A stretch of 64,000 nt of DNA from Lutraria lutraria (taxonomy: Eukaryota; Mollusca; Bivalvia; Venerida; Mactridae): assembly GCA_964023205.1 (NCBI GenBank), contig OZ026847.1:12655182-12719181 (forward strand), given 5' to 3'. The stretch's first letter is position 1. Every line of letters starts with the position of its first letter. The notes under the pieces are model-generated. The model was not told the DNA's origin and did no database searches. It saw only the letters and a list, made by a program, of their open reading frames with translations. Positions 12,457 through 24,956 of the stretch are shown piece by piece. The translations under genes and the position numbers were made by a program.

Positions 12457-12928
12457 AGGGGCATGCCCTGGATTTTGAAAGGTCTCAAAAAGCAATAAAA
12501 TTGGTATCATTTTAATGCCTAAATCAATTAATGAAAGCCCTGTAAAATATTTACCAAATATCCCGCTAGTTTACTCAAAATACGCATTTCAAGATTTACC
12601 AAACATGCCGATTTCGGCCTCAGAAGTCAAAACGAAAAAATGTCAACAAACTGAAAATGTAAGTATTGCTCAATACATGTTATGTTCACTTGAAAGACAG
12701 CGCATGTGCTCAGTTAAACTCTTAGACGAATCGGAAATATCGATGTCGTCAATAAAAGACTGACAGCCTTTTATTTAAACCGACATACAAAATACCGACA
12801 CGTGCGTTATATGGTCATTTTTGAACTCACATTATTCGTTGACTTTTCGGTAATAATTGGTTTTACAAGTGACAAACCTGTTTTTGGTGTATGAAAAGCA
12901 AGACACAGCAGTTCCTGGGTTTGCCCCT
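12457..12928 (-). mobile_element. 472-bp TTAA-target MITE, deletion derivative of the 28.6-kb element
   Basis: The terminal inverted repeat AGGGGCATGCCC at the left matches AGGGGCAAACCC at the right. It is flanked by TTAA on one side and the mutated TCAA on the other. Its ends match both ends of the 2.2-kb element at 28626-30864 for 150-200 bp each, in inverted orientation. A TTAA target suggests the piggyBac superfamily, but no transposase is present. The short reading frame inside is not a gene. Confidence 0.8.
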
Positions 12929-12932
12929 TCAA

Positions 12933-13664
12933 GGGACTGGGCTCAAGATTAATATTCCAAATCCAGACACTCCTTCCATGTAATAGAAATTATATCAAAG
13001 TAAAATTTAAGGTTTGATACTAAGGAAAATTGATATTGCTCTCATAGGGTATAGGAATAGAGTCCCTTTATGATAAAAAAATATTCAAATTCTAGCTATG
13101 TTTCCACTATCTCACGTGTTTCATGTTATGACAATAAAGCTGAAACCCAATTACACGAAGAATGAAAAATACAATAAGAAATCAATACATAACTTTGATT
13201 TTCATTTCTCAACAAATCCTATGTTTATAATATGAATGTGGACAGTGATATTGTAATATTTGGCACTTATAATTTTAATTATTCACACAATTAATCATAT
13301 AGCCTAATATTCATATATAAACAAATAAAATGCTAACAAATAAAATACACTGTATACATACATCTTCCAAAAACCTTCTTTTTGGTCAATCATGTAATTA
13401 CTTATAGCAATCTCTCTTCTCTTTCCACTATCCCTTGTCACTGTAGGTACATAGGCACTCTCTCAACACCACCATAACACCAGTTTCCTAAACACTTTGA
13501 ATTGTCCTTTGCACAGCTTTAGCTACAAGATAATTAATAAATAAATTGATAACACGGTATTTAAAAACATACAATAAGCACAATCCATTTCCTTTAACTA
13601 ATGCAATTAGCCAAATATTTTCCTATTTCATGTACGTAATTAGGTAAAAATTAAATCATACTTC
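12933..13664. other. Intergenic, no recognised gene
   Basis: AT-rich; nothing recognised. Confidence 0.5.
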
Positions 13665-14000
13665 TGTAATAGGAGGAAAATGATGTACCCAGTGCGAGGG
13701 CTTGCGACCTTTTGTTAATCGGGCTGGTGCATATCGCATCCAATTCGTAAATACAATATATCACACGCTACATTTATCCTTCCTTTTTATTCAAAATTAC
13801 TAATATAAATTAATTTCGACAAGTCTCATACTAACAGCACCAAATGTAATAGGAAGATGAAAATAATGCACCCGATGCATGGCTCGAACCCGAGACGTCT
13901 TGCTTGCAAGTCAGATACTGTACCAACTGAGCTAATCGGGTTGGTGAATATCCCACCCAATTTATAAAATACAATATATCACAGCGCTACACTATTAAGC
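13665..14000 (-). repeat. Two adjacent copies of a tRNA-like SINE
   Basis: Blocks at about 13665-13780 and 13845-14000 share AATACAATATATCACA, the phrase TAATAGGA, and AATCGGGYTGGTG. The second keeps the full tRNA-like head and the first has lost its middle. Confidence 0.6.
13871..13942 (-). pseudogene. tRNA-like SINE head (72 nt)
   Basis: Read on the minus strand, the ends ACCCGAT and ATCGGGT pair perfectly as a 7-bp acceptor stem. TAGCTCAGTTGGTA fits box A and GGGTTCGAGCC fits box B. The anticodon and T stems do not pair well, so it is a SINE promoter head or tRNA pseudogene. Confidence 0.55.
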
Positions 14001-14014
14001 GTAATCAAGCTTAA

Positions 14015-16023
14015 GGGGACACAATTTCTGACAATTATCTAAAGCGGGTGGGGTATGGTAAGAATTAAAAATTAAGAATAGGCTTGTATTTAAGTAAAAG
14101 AAATCAATGTAAATTCAAGTCATATTTGCACTGAAAGGAATGTTGACAAGAATGGAAAAAAACTGGAAAAAATGGTAATGTGGATATAAGAACAAATTCT
14201 CGCGTACTGATTACTAATTATCGCAATTTTGGTCTCCTTATTTGTTTTGTTTACTTTTCGAAATTTATAGCGGAATTGCTTCACAACTGAAAACTGTGAC
14301 TTATCAAAATACATGTCAGTTACAATAATTACAAATTCAATATTCGTTCATAGTATTTATTAATCAATTTATATATTAAGGATCAATAAAATAACAATAA
14401 ACAAGATCGATCGAGGGGCAAAATGGCCATGTAATCGTTTGCTAGAAAAAAGAAGTTTAAAAACGATTTGATACTTGATCATAGTAGTTCTGTGAAAATT
14501 TGGTTGAAGTCCCTTCAGAATTGAAAGAGTTGCGTCCAGTAGAGTTTCCCCATATGTACTGTATATATCACATAGGTTATGCACACAATAAAACACGGGA
14601 TCATAGATCGGCCAAAAGGGATCATATCACAAAATCCCTAAAATGCATAGGGGTACTACAAAATAGTTATGTGTAAAAGTTTGGTTGAAATCCATTCAGA
14701 ATTGTAGGAGAAGTTGCGTCCAGAAGAAATTGTGGAAGTTCGCCCTGCAACCCGCCCGCCTGTCCGTGCGCCAACATTCGCCAATAAAATAGCCTTTGTC
14801 TTGGAAAACCTGGTTAAACATATAAAAAATCAAAAAGGTTACCAGAGATAACAAGACGCTTTATACATTATGATAGCAATTAATACTGAACTTTACGCAT
14901 ATTATTATTTCCTACAGTATCCCTTCACAGACACCATACTATTTACTGACATCTCAAGGACGCTTTGCACGGGATTTCGATAAATTGGGTCAGTGCTATA
15001 GTAAAACCACATATTTCATGCACTTACCTTTATAAAGTTGAAGACATGGCATGTGCCTACGACAAAAAGGCATAATATTTTGGCATTAATACTTACTTTG
15101 ATCTGCGTACTGATTACTAATTATCGCAATTTTGGTCTCCTTATTTGTTTTGTTTACTTTTCGAAATTTATAGCGGAATTGCTTCACAACTGAAAACGGA
15201 AATGTCTTCGATCGGAAACATAGTCCATTATTTAATTATTTTTCCCCTAAGCGAATAAAACTTCTAATCTTTACACGGATATAAGTATATTTTCTAATGT
15301 TGGTAAATAAACGATATTCTTTCAAAAATCCTTGTCATTTAATAAAAAAATATGCACGTGCCACCACCTGTTTAGTTTAATTCGAGTAACCGTTCCTTTC
15401 GCGGACGAATTATTTTCAGTGAATCGGTCAGAAGCCGTGGGAGAATAAAAGTGATCTGAAACATTCTACAATTAACCATAATTCAAATAGAAAGAACCAG
15501 AAATCAAAGAAGTGTTTTAGACTTACCGTCTTAATGGACAATCCCATATGTCTTAGCTACGTTATGCATTACTAACCAAGTGTTGCCACAGCTTTAAATG
15601 TCTAATCGCACAGATATTTGTTTTGTTTACATTTTAACGAATGAAAAAATGGCGTCCTGTCGAAATTTAAGTCACATGTCGAATGTTTGTTTGGTCGTTT
15701 CAGTAAACGCGATTATGTCAACCTAACAATGGATTCGTACAACGTTCAGTATTACTTCGTTTTGTTTAAAAACTAATTTGGTTCACGAACTGTTCGTTAC
15801 ATTTTGAGTTTGAATGTACTTTCATAAACCGTTTTTAACGGTGTTGTTTTCTTGATTAATCAGTGGTAGCTGGTCTATATCCTTCAAATAGTGAATATAA
15901 CATGTCTACACTAATGTTTTAACAACTTACCAATACTTTTGTATATACTCCCCAAGTAATTATTTCAATTGGCCATGTGACTATTTTCTATGTATTATTT
16001 TGAAAGTTGAGAATTGTGTCCCC
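14015..16023. mobile_element. 2.0-kb TTAA-flanked DNA transposon without transposase
   Basis: The inverted ends GGGGACACAATT and AATTGTGTCCCC are each flanked directly by TTAA (14011-14014 and 16024-16027). The interior has no long reading frame, so the element is non-autonomous. The TTAA duplication points to a piggyBac-type mechanism. The termini differ from those of the AGGGGCATGCCC family. Confidence 0.75.
14202..15197 (+). repeat. Perfect 93-bp direct repeat inside the TTAA element
   Basis: Positions 14202-14294 and 15105-15197 are identical over 93 bases (beginning GCGTACTGATTACTAATT, ending CACAACTGAAAAC), 903 bp apart start to start. The flanks differ. Perfect identity in a decayed region implies a recent internal duplication or conversion. 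Confidence 0.9.
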
Positions 16024-16027
16024 TTAA

Positions 16028-17336
16028 ACATCTAATAGGTGTATACAATATATATATATGTATGATAGTAATTACATTTGTAACTTGCCAACTTGAAGCA
16101 TAGTCATTGTATATTCCGACACACTATATAGGGACTAACTACTAAATACATGTGTATGCCATGCTCTTTCTTAGGTATCCTTCCCTGAGGGCAGACTGAT
16201 AGTTGACCTGTAAAATATAAATTAAAAAATTTAAATAAAAACATATATTTCAAACAAGTACCATATAACGGTCTATGGTATCTAGTCATACTAAAGAATT
16301 AACAACATTAACAGAACAATCATATGATTCATACTTGTATCATCTAAAGAATTATCTACCTAAGGCTCCAATTGTTCATCAATTTATTTCAAAATATTAT
16401 TTATAATAAGAACATGTTATAATAATTATTTATGCATTCATTATCTATACAGAATGTATCAATATGATCAGTTGAAAGTTTAATGTCTAATTGATATAAC
16501 TTTGCCATACAAGCCCCACATACCTGTCATTTTATAAAAGTCGTAATTCCTCGAATCCTCTAAGTGCTTAATTTTCTCCAATCAATCATTTTTAATATAT
16601 TATTTAGCAACTAAGTGCATTTTCTGTACCTTAAAAAACAATTCTGCTTCATGTTTTTATACTGTAGATTTGAAAACTTCTGGTCTGGGGCTAAAACATG
16701 AGACAAATAGAAGTAAGAGTTATCTTACATAAAAGATTTACAAATAATTTTAAATTTAATTATTAGACTGAGTACGTACTGGTATTTGGTTTCTGGTGTA
16801 AATAAATCATTTTGGTAAAACAATGAAATCAAATGAATAACATAGAATTCATTGAATGTAGATATTCCGCAAAAACATGAAATTAGTAACATGAGCAATG
16901 CTCTTTTGTTATAGACAGTCACGAAAACATATGACAATAAAGCAACAAGCTATACTAAGTTCCCAAGATAATTACTTCACTGTCAATATCCATCTGCTGT
17001 TGCTGATGTATGCCTTTTAAATTAATTTTCAAAACTGACTGACATGTTTCTTGCAACTAAAACTTATTGTTTTTTTTCATAAAATCTATCCGAACTGCTG
17101 CTGACACTAATTCTAGGAATTCAAATGTGGCGGTCAGCACTAATGCAAGCGGTTGACCTAGAGACTTAAATCTTGTTACAATTTATCTAAGATAAGCCAA
17201 GATAATATATTTCAAAATGTAGTTGAATACTTACACTATAATGCAGCCTTCTACATGACTGAACGTTTTGCTTCTTCATTCATTCATTTGCCTCATTGGT
17301 TATGTTAACTCATTAATGACAAAAAAACAGTCGTCT
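16028..17336. other. Intergenic, no recognised gene
   Basis: AT-rich; nothing recognised. Confidence 0.5.
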
Positions 17337-17612
17337 ACTTTGATACATATATCGGCCCTACGTCAGTCCGACATCTACCCGACATCTACCCGACATTGGG
17401 ATTTGAACGAATATAGAGAGTCAGATTCATCGTGTTATCATTTATATTTTACCTATTCATGTCTACAGGATAGGTTCAAACTTGAACAAGTAAATACCAA
17501 GTGTAATATACACCTTTTTTAAAAAATCCACCTACGTCGGCCTAATATCGGATTGACGACGGCAAATGTTTAGCCGACATCGGGCCGACCAATTGATGCT
17601 GGCAGGTGGACT
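17337..17612 (-). repeat. CGGCC/ATATCGG-rich palindromic repeat (right end of a possible large element)
   Basis: Short motifs ATATCGGCCCTACGTC, CCGACATCTACC (repeated) and GCCGACATCGGGCCGACC lead to an end GCTGGCAGGTGGA. Its reverse complement (TCCACCTGCCAGC) resembles the start at 12183. The two blocks may be the termini of one 5.4-kb element into which the TTAA elements inserted. Confidence 0.45.
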
Positions 17613-19378
17613 AGTAAAGCGCTAGCGTATGTCCTTCGCATACATTCATATGACCTACATTACAATATGAATGAAAAATGGGTCCGTAAGTGTAAATGTT
17701 AAAAATATGTGCATGGGCACGACCGATAAGGGTACACATTTCTCTTTTTTGCTTCGTATGGAAAAATCAGGTTCCGACAGTACTTTCAGTACTGATTTGA
17801 TTTACAAATACAACTAATGACTCACTGTTATATTTGAAATACATGCCAATGTATATATGCACATGCATAAAATTTTGTCGCTAATTTAATATGCAGTCTA
17901 TCTTAAAGCAAACTACATTGTTATTTCACTCTACCCAGGTACCCTCGTAGTATTTTATCTATCTTTAAATCAGGTCAAAAGCCCGAATTGCTGCCTTATC
18001 TTATCACCAGTTGTTAGTTTACTTCTGTGCGTAATATGGCAGTACGTGTAGTTCACAAATTCATTATAACGACCCAGTCATGTACACAATACAGTTTGTT
18101 AACGCTACATCTGAGATAGTGTCATGGTCTGGATAAATCACTTTCTACGCGCGTTTAAAAAGTGGTTCTGTCTATTCCGATAACGTGTAAATAAACATTA
18201 CTTGGTTGTTGAGTCGTGACTGTCGTTTTATAATACGGAATACTTAAGGTATGGTTAAATCTTATGAAACTAATGCTGCATTAAACATTAATAAAACACA
18301 GCCAAGTCATGGTTCATGTATTAAATGCAGTAAGAAATCATTTAAATACTTTAGTAAATTGACCGTGCTTCCATTTCAGTGATCAATATTGTCAGATGTA
18401 CGAACTTCAAGGTTAGCTACATACATTATTAAACATCCTTCTTCTAAAGGTTAACGTTTGTTAAGCATGTTTACAATTTAACAATTTAGCACAGTATTAC
18501 ACATTTAGTATCGTGTGTAAACTGACTGCATATACGCATTCCAATTTCTTACATATTCTTTTTAATTTTAATTTAGTCATCGTGCTGTCTTGATATTGCT
18601 TTTGACCTACATTTATAATCAATGAAAGTGTTTGATACACAATCTTCAGCTGAATTAGGAGTTTTCTCATAGGTTAAAGGCGTTGTTTCTACAAACTATT
18701 AAGGCCGAATCCACAATTATTTGTTTTACTGCCTCTGAAAATAATGCAATGATGAAAGCCGAAAAAACATCAATACAACCACATATTAAATATCAACACG
18801 TTTATACCATGAATAAATATACTAAATAGAATCTATATACAGTAAATAAGATATAAATATATTTTATAAATAATCTAATTTACCGAACAATAATATGTAT
18901 ACTTCTAGCATAGTAAAAGTTAGTACGCTGGAGAAGGTCACATATAGTTCATGTAAACCATTTCATCTCACTCTGGAGTCTTTAGACACTATACAACTTT
19001 ATTTTAGTTTCCAGCTCATTTGAATACACGAGCTACTAGTAATCTAAGAACAAGTTTTTTCTCCGCTTTCTTTGGGGTGGCTCTGAAATGTACATAGCTG
19101 TCGAATGGGTTGTTGAACAACAGATTAACGACACACTTTATTTTGATAATATTGAGACACACACAGATAGTACTGTTGGCTTGTATTTTATAATATTCCA
19201 TTGCTAGAAAGTAAAGGATTTTTCATTTTCAATGTTGTCTGACGAATATTATACATCAACAAAACAAAAATCAAAACATTTAATCAAGTACGTGGAGACC
19301 CTCCACCTTTCAGTTTCTATTGTTATATCTAGAGTTAAGAAATTTAGAATCATCACTATCTCAATGATTCGTCTTTTT
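17613..19378. other. Intergenic / 5' flank of the amidohydrolase gene
   Basis: Nothing is recognised except that an open frame runs upstream of the chosen start from about 19232. It could add N-terminal residues or be 5' UTR. Confidence 0.45.
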
Positions 19379-19393
19379 ATGATTAATGAACAG

Positions 19394-22300
19394 ATGGACG
19401 TAGACTTGGTGATTCGCAATGGACGCGTTATAGATCCATCAAACGAAACAGATGGTATATTGGACGTTGCAGTGAAAGATGGAAAAGTGCTGGAGGTCGG
19501 TCCAAACTTACAAGTGAACGCTGGGACCACGTTCGATGCCACTGACTGCATTGTGACCCCAGGATTGATTGATGCGCATGTCCATTGCTATCAACACGCT
19601 ACACCGTTGGGAGTCAATCCTGATGAAACTTGTTTGACTCGAGGAGTAACAACAGTTGTAGACGCTGGAAGTGCAGGTAAACTATACAGCAGCTTGCTTG
19701 TTTTAATTTTGTGGATTAAGGGGGGGGGGGGGGTATTATTTAAGGGAAGGTGGAATTTCTGCTACTTTGTTTTCTATGCACCTTCCTCTTATGTATATGT
19801 ATTTGAATATACATTTTATTGTCATCCAATATAACTTAGACGGCATCGATTGGATGATAATTCGGCGATAGATACTTCGTACCCTCATACGTTGTTTACG
19901 TACCTACCTAAGTTCTGATGCTCTACTTCGATGTAATCTATTTCAGGTGCCACCACATTTATGGGTCTCCGCAAGTTCATAGTGGAAAAATCAAAAACAA
20001 GGGTCAAGTCATTATTGCATATAGCTCTTCATGGTCTTGCTGCATCCGGCTGTGCATCTGGAGGTAACATACGATTTGCAGGTTTACGGCATATTCGATA
20101 ATGATAAATTGATAATCTAAATTTTGGTTCAATGTCGCTTTTGTAGAATATGGCCATGATTGTTCTAATGAGGAAGTCTTCTGACTGACAGAAACCTGCT
20201 TACATATTGACAAATTAACATATTTCTTATTGTCTGGTTCTTCTAAAAGACGACGTCTTGTAAGAATAATGTAAAGGAACTAATGCCCTATAAAGCACAC
20301 TTTTGGGTAGGCTGCTTTCTTAATAAAACTTGTTTATTATATTTATCATCCTTCTACATAGTTGTATTGAATGGTATATTCCAGTTGCTGGAGGAGAATC
20401 TGACACTCTTGCAGTATTGGATGAGGAGCAGTGTCTGAAGTGTATACAAGAGCATCGTGATGTTATTGTAGGAGTTAAATTGAGAATATCAGAAACAATT
20501 TGTGACAACGGCAAAACCGAGAACGAGGCGTACAAGTATGAATTATTTTTAACCGTACACATCAGCGATTTTGATTGGCTATCATAATTGAAAGGAGTGC
20601 TTCAAATTTGTTGATTTCATGAGACGATAATGATCAGACAAAAGTCTTGTTTTTCGGCTTTATATACACTAACTTTTACGGAACACACGCTAAATGCATA
20701 TATATCGTATAACCACATAATACTTATTATCAAATTATCCTTATCATGATGCGTTTTACAGGCGAGCACTGTCAGTGGCAAAACGAAGTAACACACCACT
20801 AATGGTTCATCACACTATATCAACTATACCAACACAGAAATCGGAAGGTATGATAAGGGCCTTACTGATCAAACTATATATATGTATATATCAAAGCTAA
20901 ACGTGTAGTTATCTCTCTATTAAAAATCTGAAAAATGTCCTACATATGCCATATAAATCATACTTCAAAATTTTCGATACTAAAGTAGTCCCTGTCTTAT
21001 TATATGGATCAGAATTGTGGGGTGTGCATATGATGGAAAATACAGAAAGAGTTCATATTTATACTTGTAAACGCTTTTTAAATGCTCCTCTTAGATCTTG
21101 TAACGAAGCAATTATGGGTGACTGCTGTCGTTATCCAATGTATATTGTAGCTTATAAAAGATATATTAAGTATTGGCTAAGGATATTATTATTACCAAAT
21201 GATAGGTATGTTAAAAAATGTTATCGTATGTTATTAAATCTAGATGCTCATGGTTACATCAATTGGGTAAGTCATATAAAAAAGAACTTATACACCAACT
21301 GCTTTGGATACGTATGGGAAAATCAAGGAGTACCAAATTATAATACTTTTATTAATACTTATGTTCAGCGACTTAAAGACCAATATATTCAAATATGGAG
21401 CACTAAATGTATAGAAAACAATAAATTATCTTTATACAAAATATATAAATCAAAATTTGAAATTGAATCCTATGTTGATGCTTTAGATATTTCAAAATTT
21501 AGATCAAGCCTTGTATCATTAAGATCATCATCTCATAGCTTATTAATAGAAAAGGGGAGACATTTAGGTATCCCTAGAAGTGATAGGAAATGTTTTTATT
21601 GTAAATTATGTATAGAGGATGAATTCCATTTTGTTCTTGTTTGCCCTTGTTATCATTGTTTGCGACAGCAATATTTACATGAAAAATATTATAGAAATCC
21701 TAGTATTAACAATTTTAATATTTTGATGACAAGTACAAATACCAATATCATTAGAAATTTAGCTATGTACACATATTATGCCTTTAATTTGAGGACGGAA
21801 TTAATAGAAATGTAGCATTATTTGAATTGCTGCATATGTCTCTCTTTGTATTGTATGTTATACACTTGCCACATTGTATTACATATTGAACAATTATTGT
21901 ATTTATCCTTGCTATAAGAATTATGTTGTAAACAAGCTGAACTTTATATAATATTAGTCATCTTGCCAATAAGTCAGCTTGGTGTTTCACATGTACATGT
22001 TTTATGTAATTATATGTTGATATGTTGTAATATATGTGCATGGGCCGGTGGCCTAAATACTTGTAAATAAATTGAAATTGAAATATATACACAACAAAAT
22101 CTCCAATGACAAATTGCTACAAATATTTTTCAAGGTTGTGTTTATTTTAGTGTTGGTTCTCTTGTTATCAATCTACTCATAAATGTGCAATGATTGCGTG
22201 TAAAATATTGTCTGACATAGAAATAAAGTGTAAATATAGACCTACAGTATTATCAATAAGATAGAATTTTATTGAAATTGTAAATCTTCATAAGGTTTAA

Positions 22301-24435
22301 AAATCGACTAAATGATTTCAGTATAGGATTGATTTGTAGAATTTGAATGCATGTCAGAAAGCGATATGTATACCTATGTAATTATGTCTATCTAAATATA
22401 TAAATTAAGCTTCGCGCGGATAATATCAGAATACTAAGTAGTTGACCTACAACTAGAGAAGTTAATAATTATGCTCAGACAATAATTATAGGTGCAATAG
22501 GTCGGGAAATTATTGTTATTTAGTGAAAGCCAATAAATTACAATTTAAAATTTAAAAAATACCTGAAGAAAAGAGCAGATAGATATCACATTATTTTCGC
22601 AGAAGACTTAAAATCTCAGGCCCGAGGTTATAAAACTAGAGAAGTTGACCATTCACCAGTTTACTTCATTTTATCACAGGAAGTATTATTTAATGTGCTC
22701 CGTCAGTTAAAAGGCACGACACATGTAAGTGATGATAAGTTGTTTATTTGAAATATATGTTCGATAACTAACGGTTAATGACCTATATCACAAACAAATA
22801 TTAAATACATATTATTTCATATTTCTTCAGTCCCTGACGCTGAACTTGGGTGTCCTATTGACATGATTCCTGGAGACATATATACACACACATTTCATGG
22901 ATATCCGTCAAGTATAATCGATCCTAAAACGAATCGCATATACAGTGATGTCATCGACGCTAGATCACGTGGTGTGCTGTTTGATGTAGGTCATGGTGCA
23001 GGCGCTTTAAATTGGACAGTCGTCGAGTTGGCAATAAAGCAACAGTTCTGGCCTGATTTATTAGGTAGCTATTTTTTTTTTAAATAGGTTACATATTTTC
23101 TTCGTAAATTTCATAGTGAATAGTTACACACATTGATTAAAATGCGAATGGTTTTCGCCAAGAATGACAATGATAATTATTTGTACTGTCTTGTTTTATT
23201 CATTTATGTAAAATGGCACGTCTTGCATTTTAAATATGATTCGACTTGCACTAATAACATTGCTCTGTACGTTGCATTTATTTATTTTTTATTTTATTTG
23301 GGTTTTTAAAGACGCAACTTCCGATCAGACAATCGGATGCATATTAATGTTCTCTCTACATTGTTCTATCAAACTCTATATATATCTCTCTCTCTCTCTC
23401 TCTACATTGTTTTATCAGTGATAGACATATGTAGTGAATGCTGACTTATTGTACTGAATCAATAAATAGCTGAAGCAGACGATGGGTTTAAACCATATAA
23501 ACTCCTCCCACTAATTCAAATTTGAATTTCTGTTATAAATTGTTTTGAAAATATAAGAAACTTAATCTCCATACATTTTGAAGTTTCTTTTCTGGACTGA
23601 TAAAAGAATCATTTTCTTCATTCAGAATATTTTTCAGTGATTAAAATACCATTTAATATCATTTTTTGTTTTTGTTTTGAACAAATCTCCCTGGGCTGAA
23701 AACAGTTTAAAAATCAAAGGGAAATCACCCACCAGCCATTACCTGCCTTTTATATATACCTGTTTGGGGTTTAAGTACGTTTTCAACATGTTGTTTTAAC
23801 TATAATACTGCGACCGGTTTACTTAACCAGTTTTCCTGGACTAGGTTTGTTCTAACAAGAACTAATTAACTTACTCTTCCACTGGAAACAACATATTGAG
23901 AAAACTCGACATTGTTGCCTATTGTTCATGGAAGGTAACAACCTGTCACAATTGCACGTACAATAAATCAAAATGATTTACTAGATACATTTTACTGCTG
24001 CTGATCACTGTTTAATTTATCCACTTGTACAGACTAATGATTTTATTTGCAGGAACGGATCTACACGCGTTGAACACTACAGGTCCAGTGTACGATCTTC
24101 CATCAGTTATGACTAAATTCCTCCATCTTGGAATGCCCATCTATGACGTCATTAAAGCAGTGACATCAAATGCCGCGCGTGCATATTCCCTTAATACTAT
24201 TGGATCGCTTACACCGGGAAAGCTCGCTGATATTACTGTCTTAAGAATAGAAGAATGTGACGTCATGCTTGAAGATAGTGTAGGACAGCTGAGGAACGTA
24301 AAGAAGCGAATACTTCCGGTTGCAGTTTGGTTGGAGGGATGTCGGGAGGAAATCAAACTTCCTGATACTTGGCCAAACCCAGAGGCTCAAACGCGTTCAT
24401 TAAATCTTCTTGCCGATCAGGTAGTGAAAGATTAG
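19394..24435 (+). CDS. Metal-dependent amidohydrolase / deacetylase (six exons, 417 aa)
   Basis: Exons: 19394-19676, 19947-20063, 20385-20535, 20762-20847, 22831-23064 and 24053-24435. All junctions are GT-AG and the spliced frame stays open. The protein matches the amidohydrolase superfamily, closest in pattern to the EF_0837/Atu3266-type deacetylases. An N-terminal beta strand (VDLVIRNGRVIDP) precedes the metal motif HVH (62, 64). It continues with VGVK at 165 (probable carbamylated lysine), MVHH (200-201), THTFHG (232, 235), FDVGHG (267) and GTDLH with the catalytic-type Asp 293, then a C-terminal GSLTPGKLADITVL segment. These are the usual two-metal ligands, so the enzyme should be active on an N-acyl or ester substrate; the substrate is unknown. 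In-frame ATGs at 19364 and 19379 are alternative starts; 19394 fits the family N-terminus. Intron 4 holds a sense LINE, and a Tigger element starts 57 bp after the stop. Confidence 0.88.
19720..19733 (+). repeat. Poly-G run (14)
   Basis: A homopolymer of 14 G lies in intron 1 of the amidohydrolase gene. Confidence 0.9.
20895..22083 (+). mobile_element. 5'-truncated LINE, C-terminal ORF2 end
   Basis: The reading frame to 21815 encodes the region just after a reverse-transcriptase domain. PVLLYGSELWG is followed by about 200 residues, then a zinc-knuckle-like CFYCKLCIEDEFHFVLVCPC segment, stop, and about 270 bp of 3' UTR ending in AATAAATTGAAATTGAAA. The frame is open upstream of the first ATG, showing 5' truncation. 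It sits in sense orientation in intron 4 of the amidohydrolase gene. A diverged relative is at 37.4-38.4 kb. CR1-like is a guess from the short repeated 3' end. Confidence 0.8.
23352..23418 (+). repeat. CT/TA microsatellite with flanking duplication
   Basis: A CT tract at 23385-23403 is preceded and followed by copies of TCTCTACATTGTTYTATCA, so slippage has duplicated the neighbouring bases too. It lies in intron 5 of the amidohydrolase gene. Confidence 0.7.
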
Positions 24436-24956
24436 GAAAATATGCTTTTCTCATTGATCAGTGTATTCTAGCATGTTTAGTTAATATATATACAGTCGAA
24501 ACGCAATAGTTCGAAATGCCTCGGGAACGTCCGAAAATTTCGAACTATCGCACTTTTCGTACTATCGCATCTTCTTGTTTATCTTACTGTTTTAGTCCAG
24601 AAGGTAACAATCTGATATGACACCGTCCGGTTTAGCGTGATTTCTGCACGTTTGTGATGTTTATGTAATAATACGAATGTATACTTGTCATACTAATTGA
24701 AATAAAACTACTCATGTTTTTTGTTCTTTTTATTTTATTGATATATATAATTATACAGTTAACAATGATAAGAACAAAAGAACACACATGATATATTTAC
24801 AACAAGCAGAACAATATTGAAGTGAAGCATATACAAACATAAACACACAATTTATGTAGACATACACGTGTATACACAAGCACTATTCACATTAACACAA
24901 AGATACTTGTAGCACTTTCACATTCACTAAATAGTTCTTTATTACAATGATCATAT

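Noticed and set aside
12515..12763. 82-codon frame
   Set aside because: It lies wholly inside the 12457-12928 MITE and has no conserved counterpart in the matching ends of the 28.6-kb element.
13871..13942. Functional tRNA gene
   Set aside because: The acceptor stem is perfect, but the anticodon and T stems do not pair and it is part of a repeated SINE-like unit.
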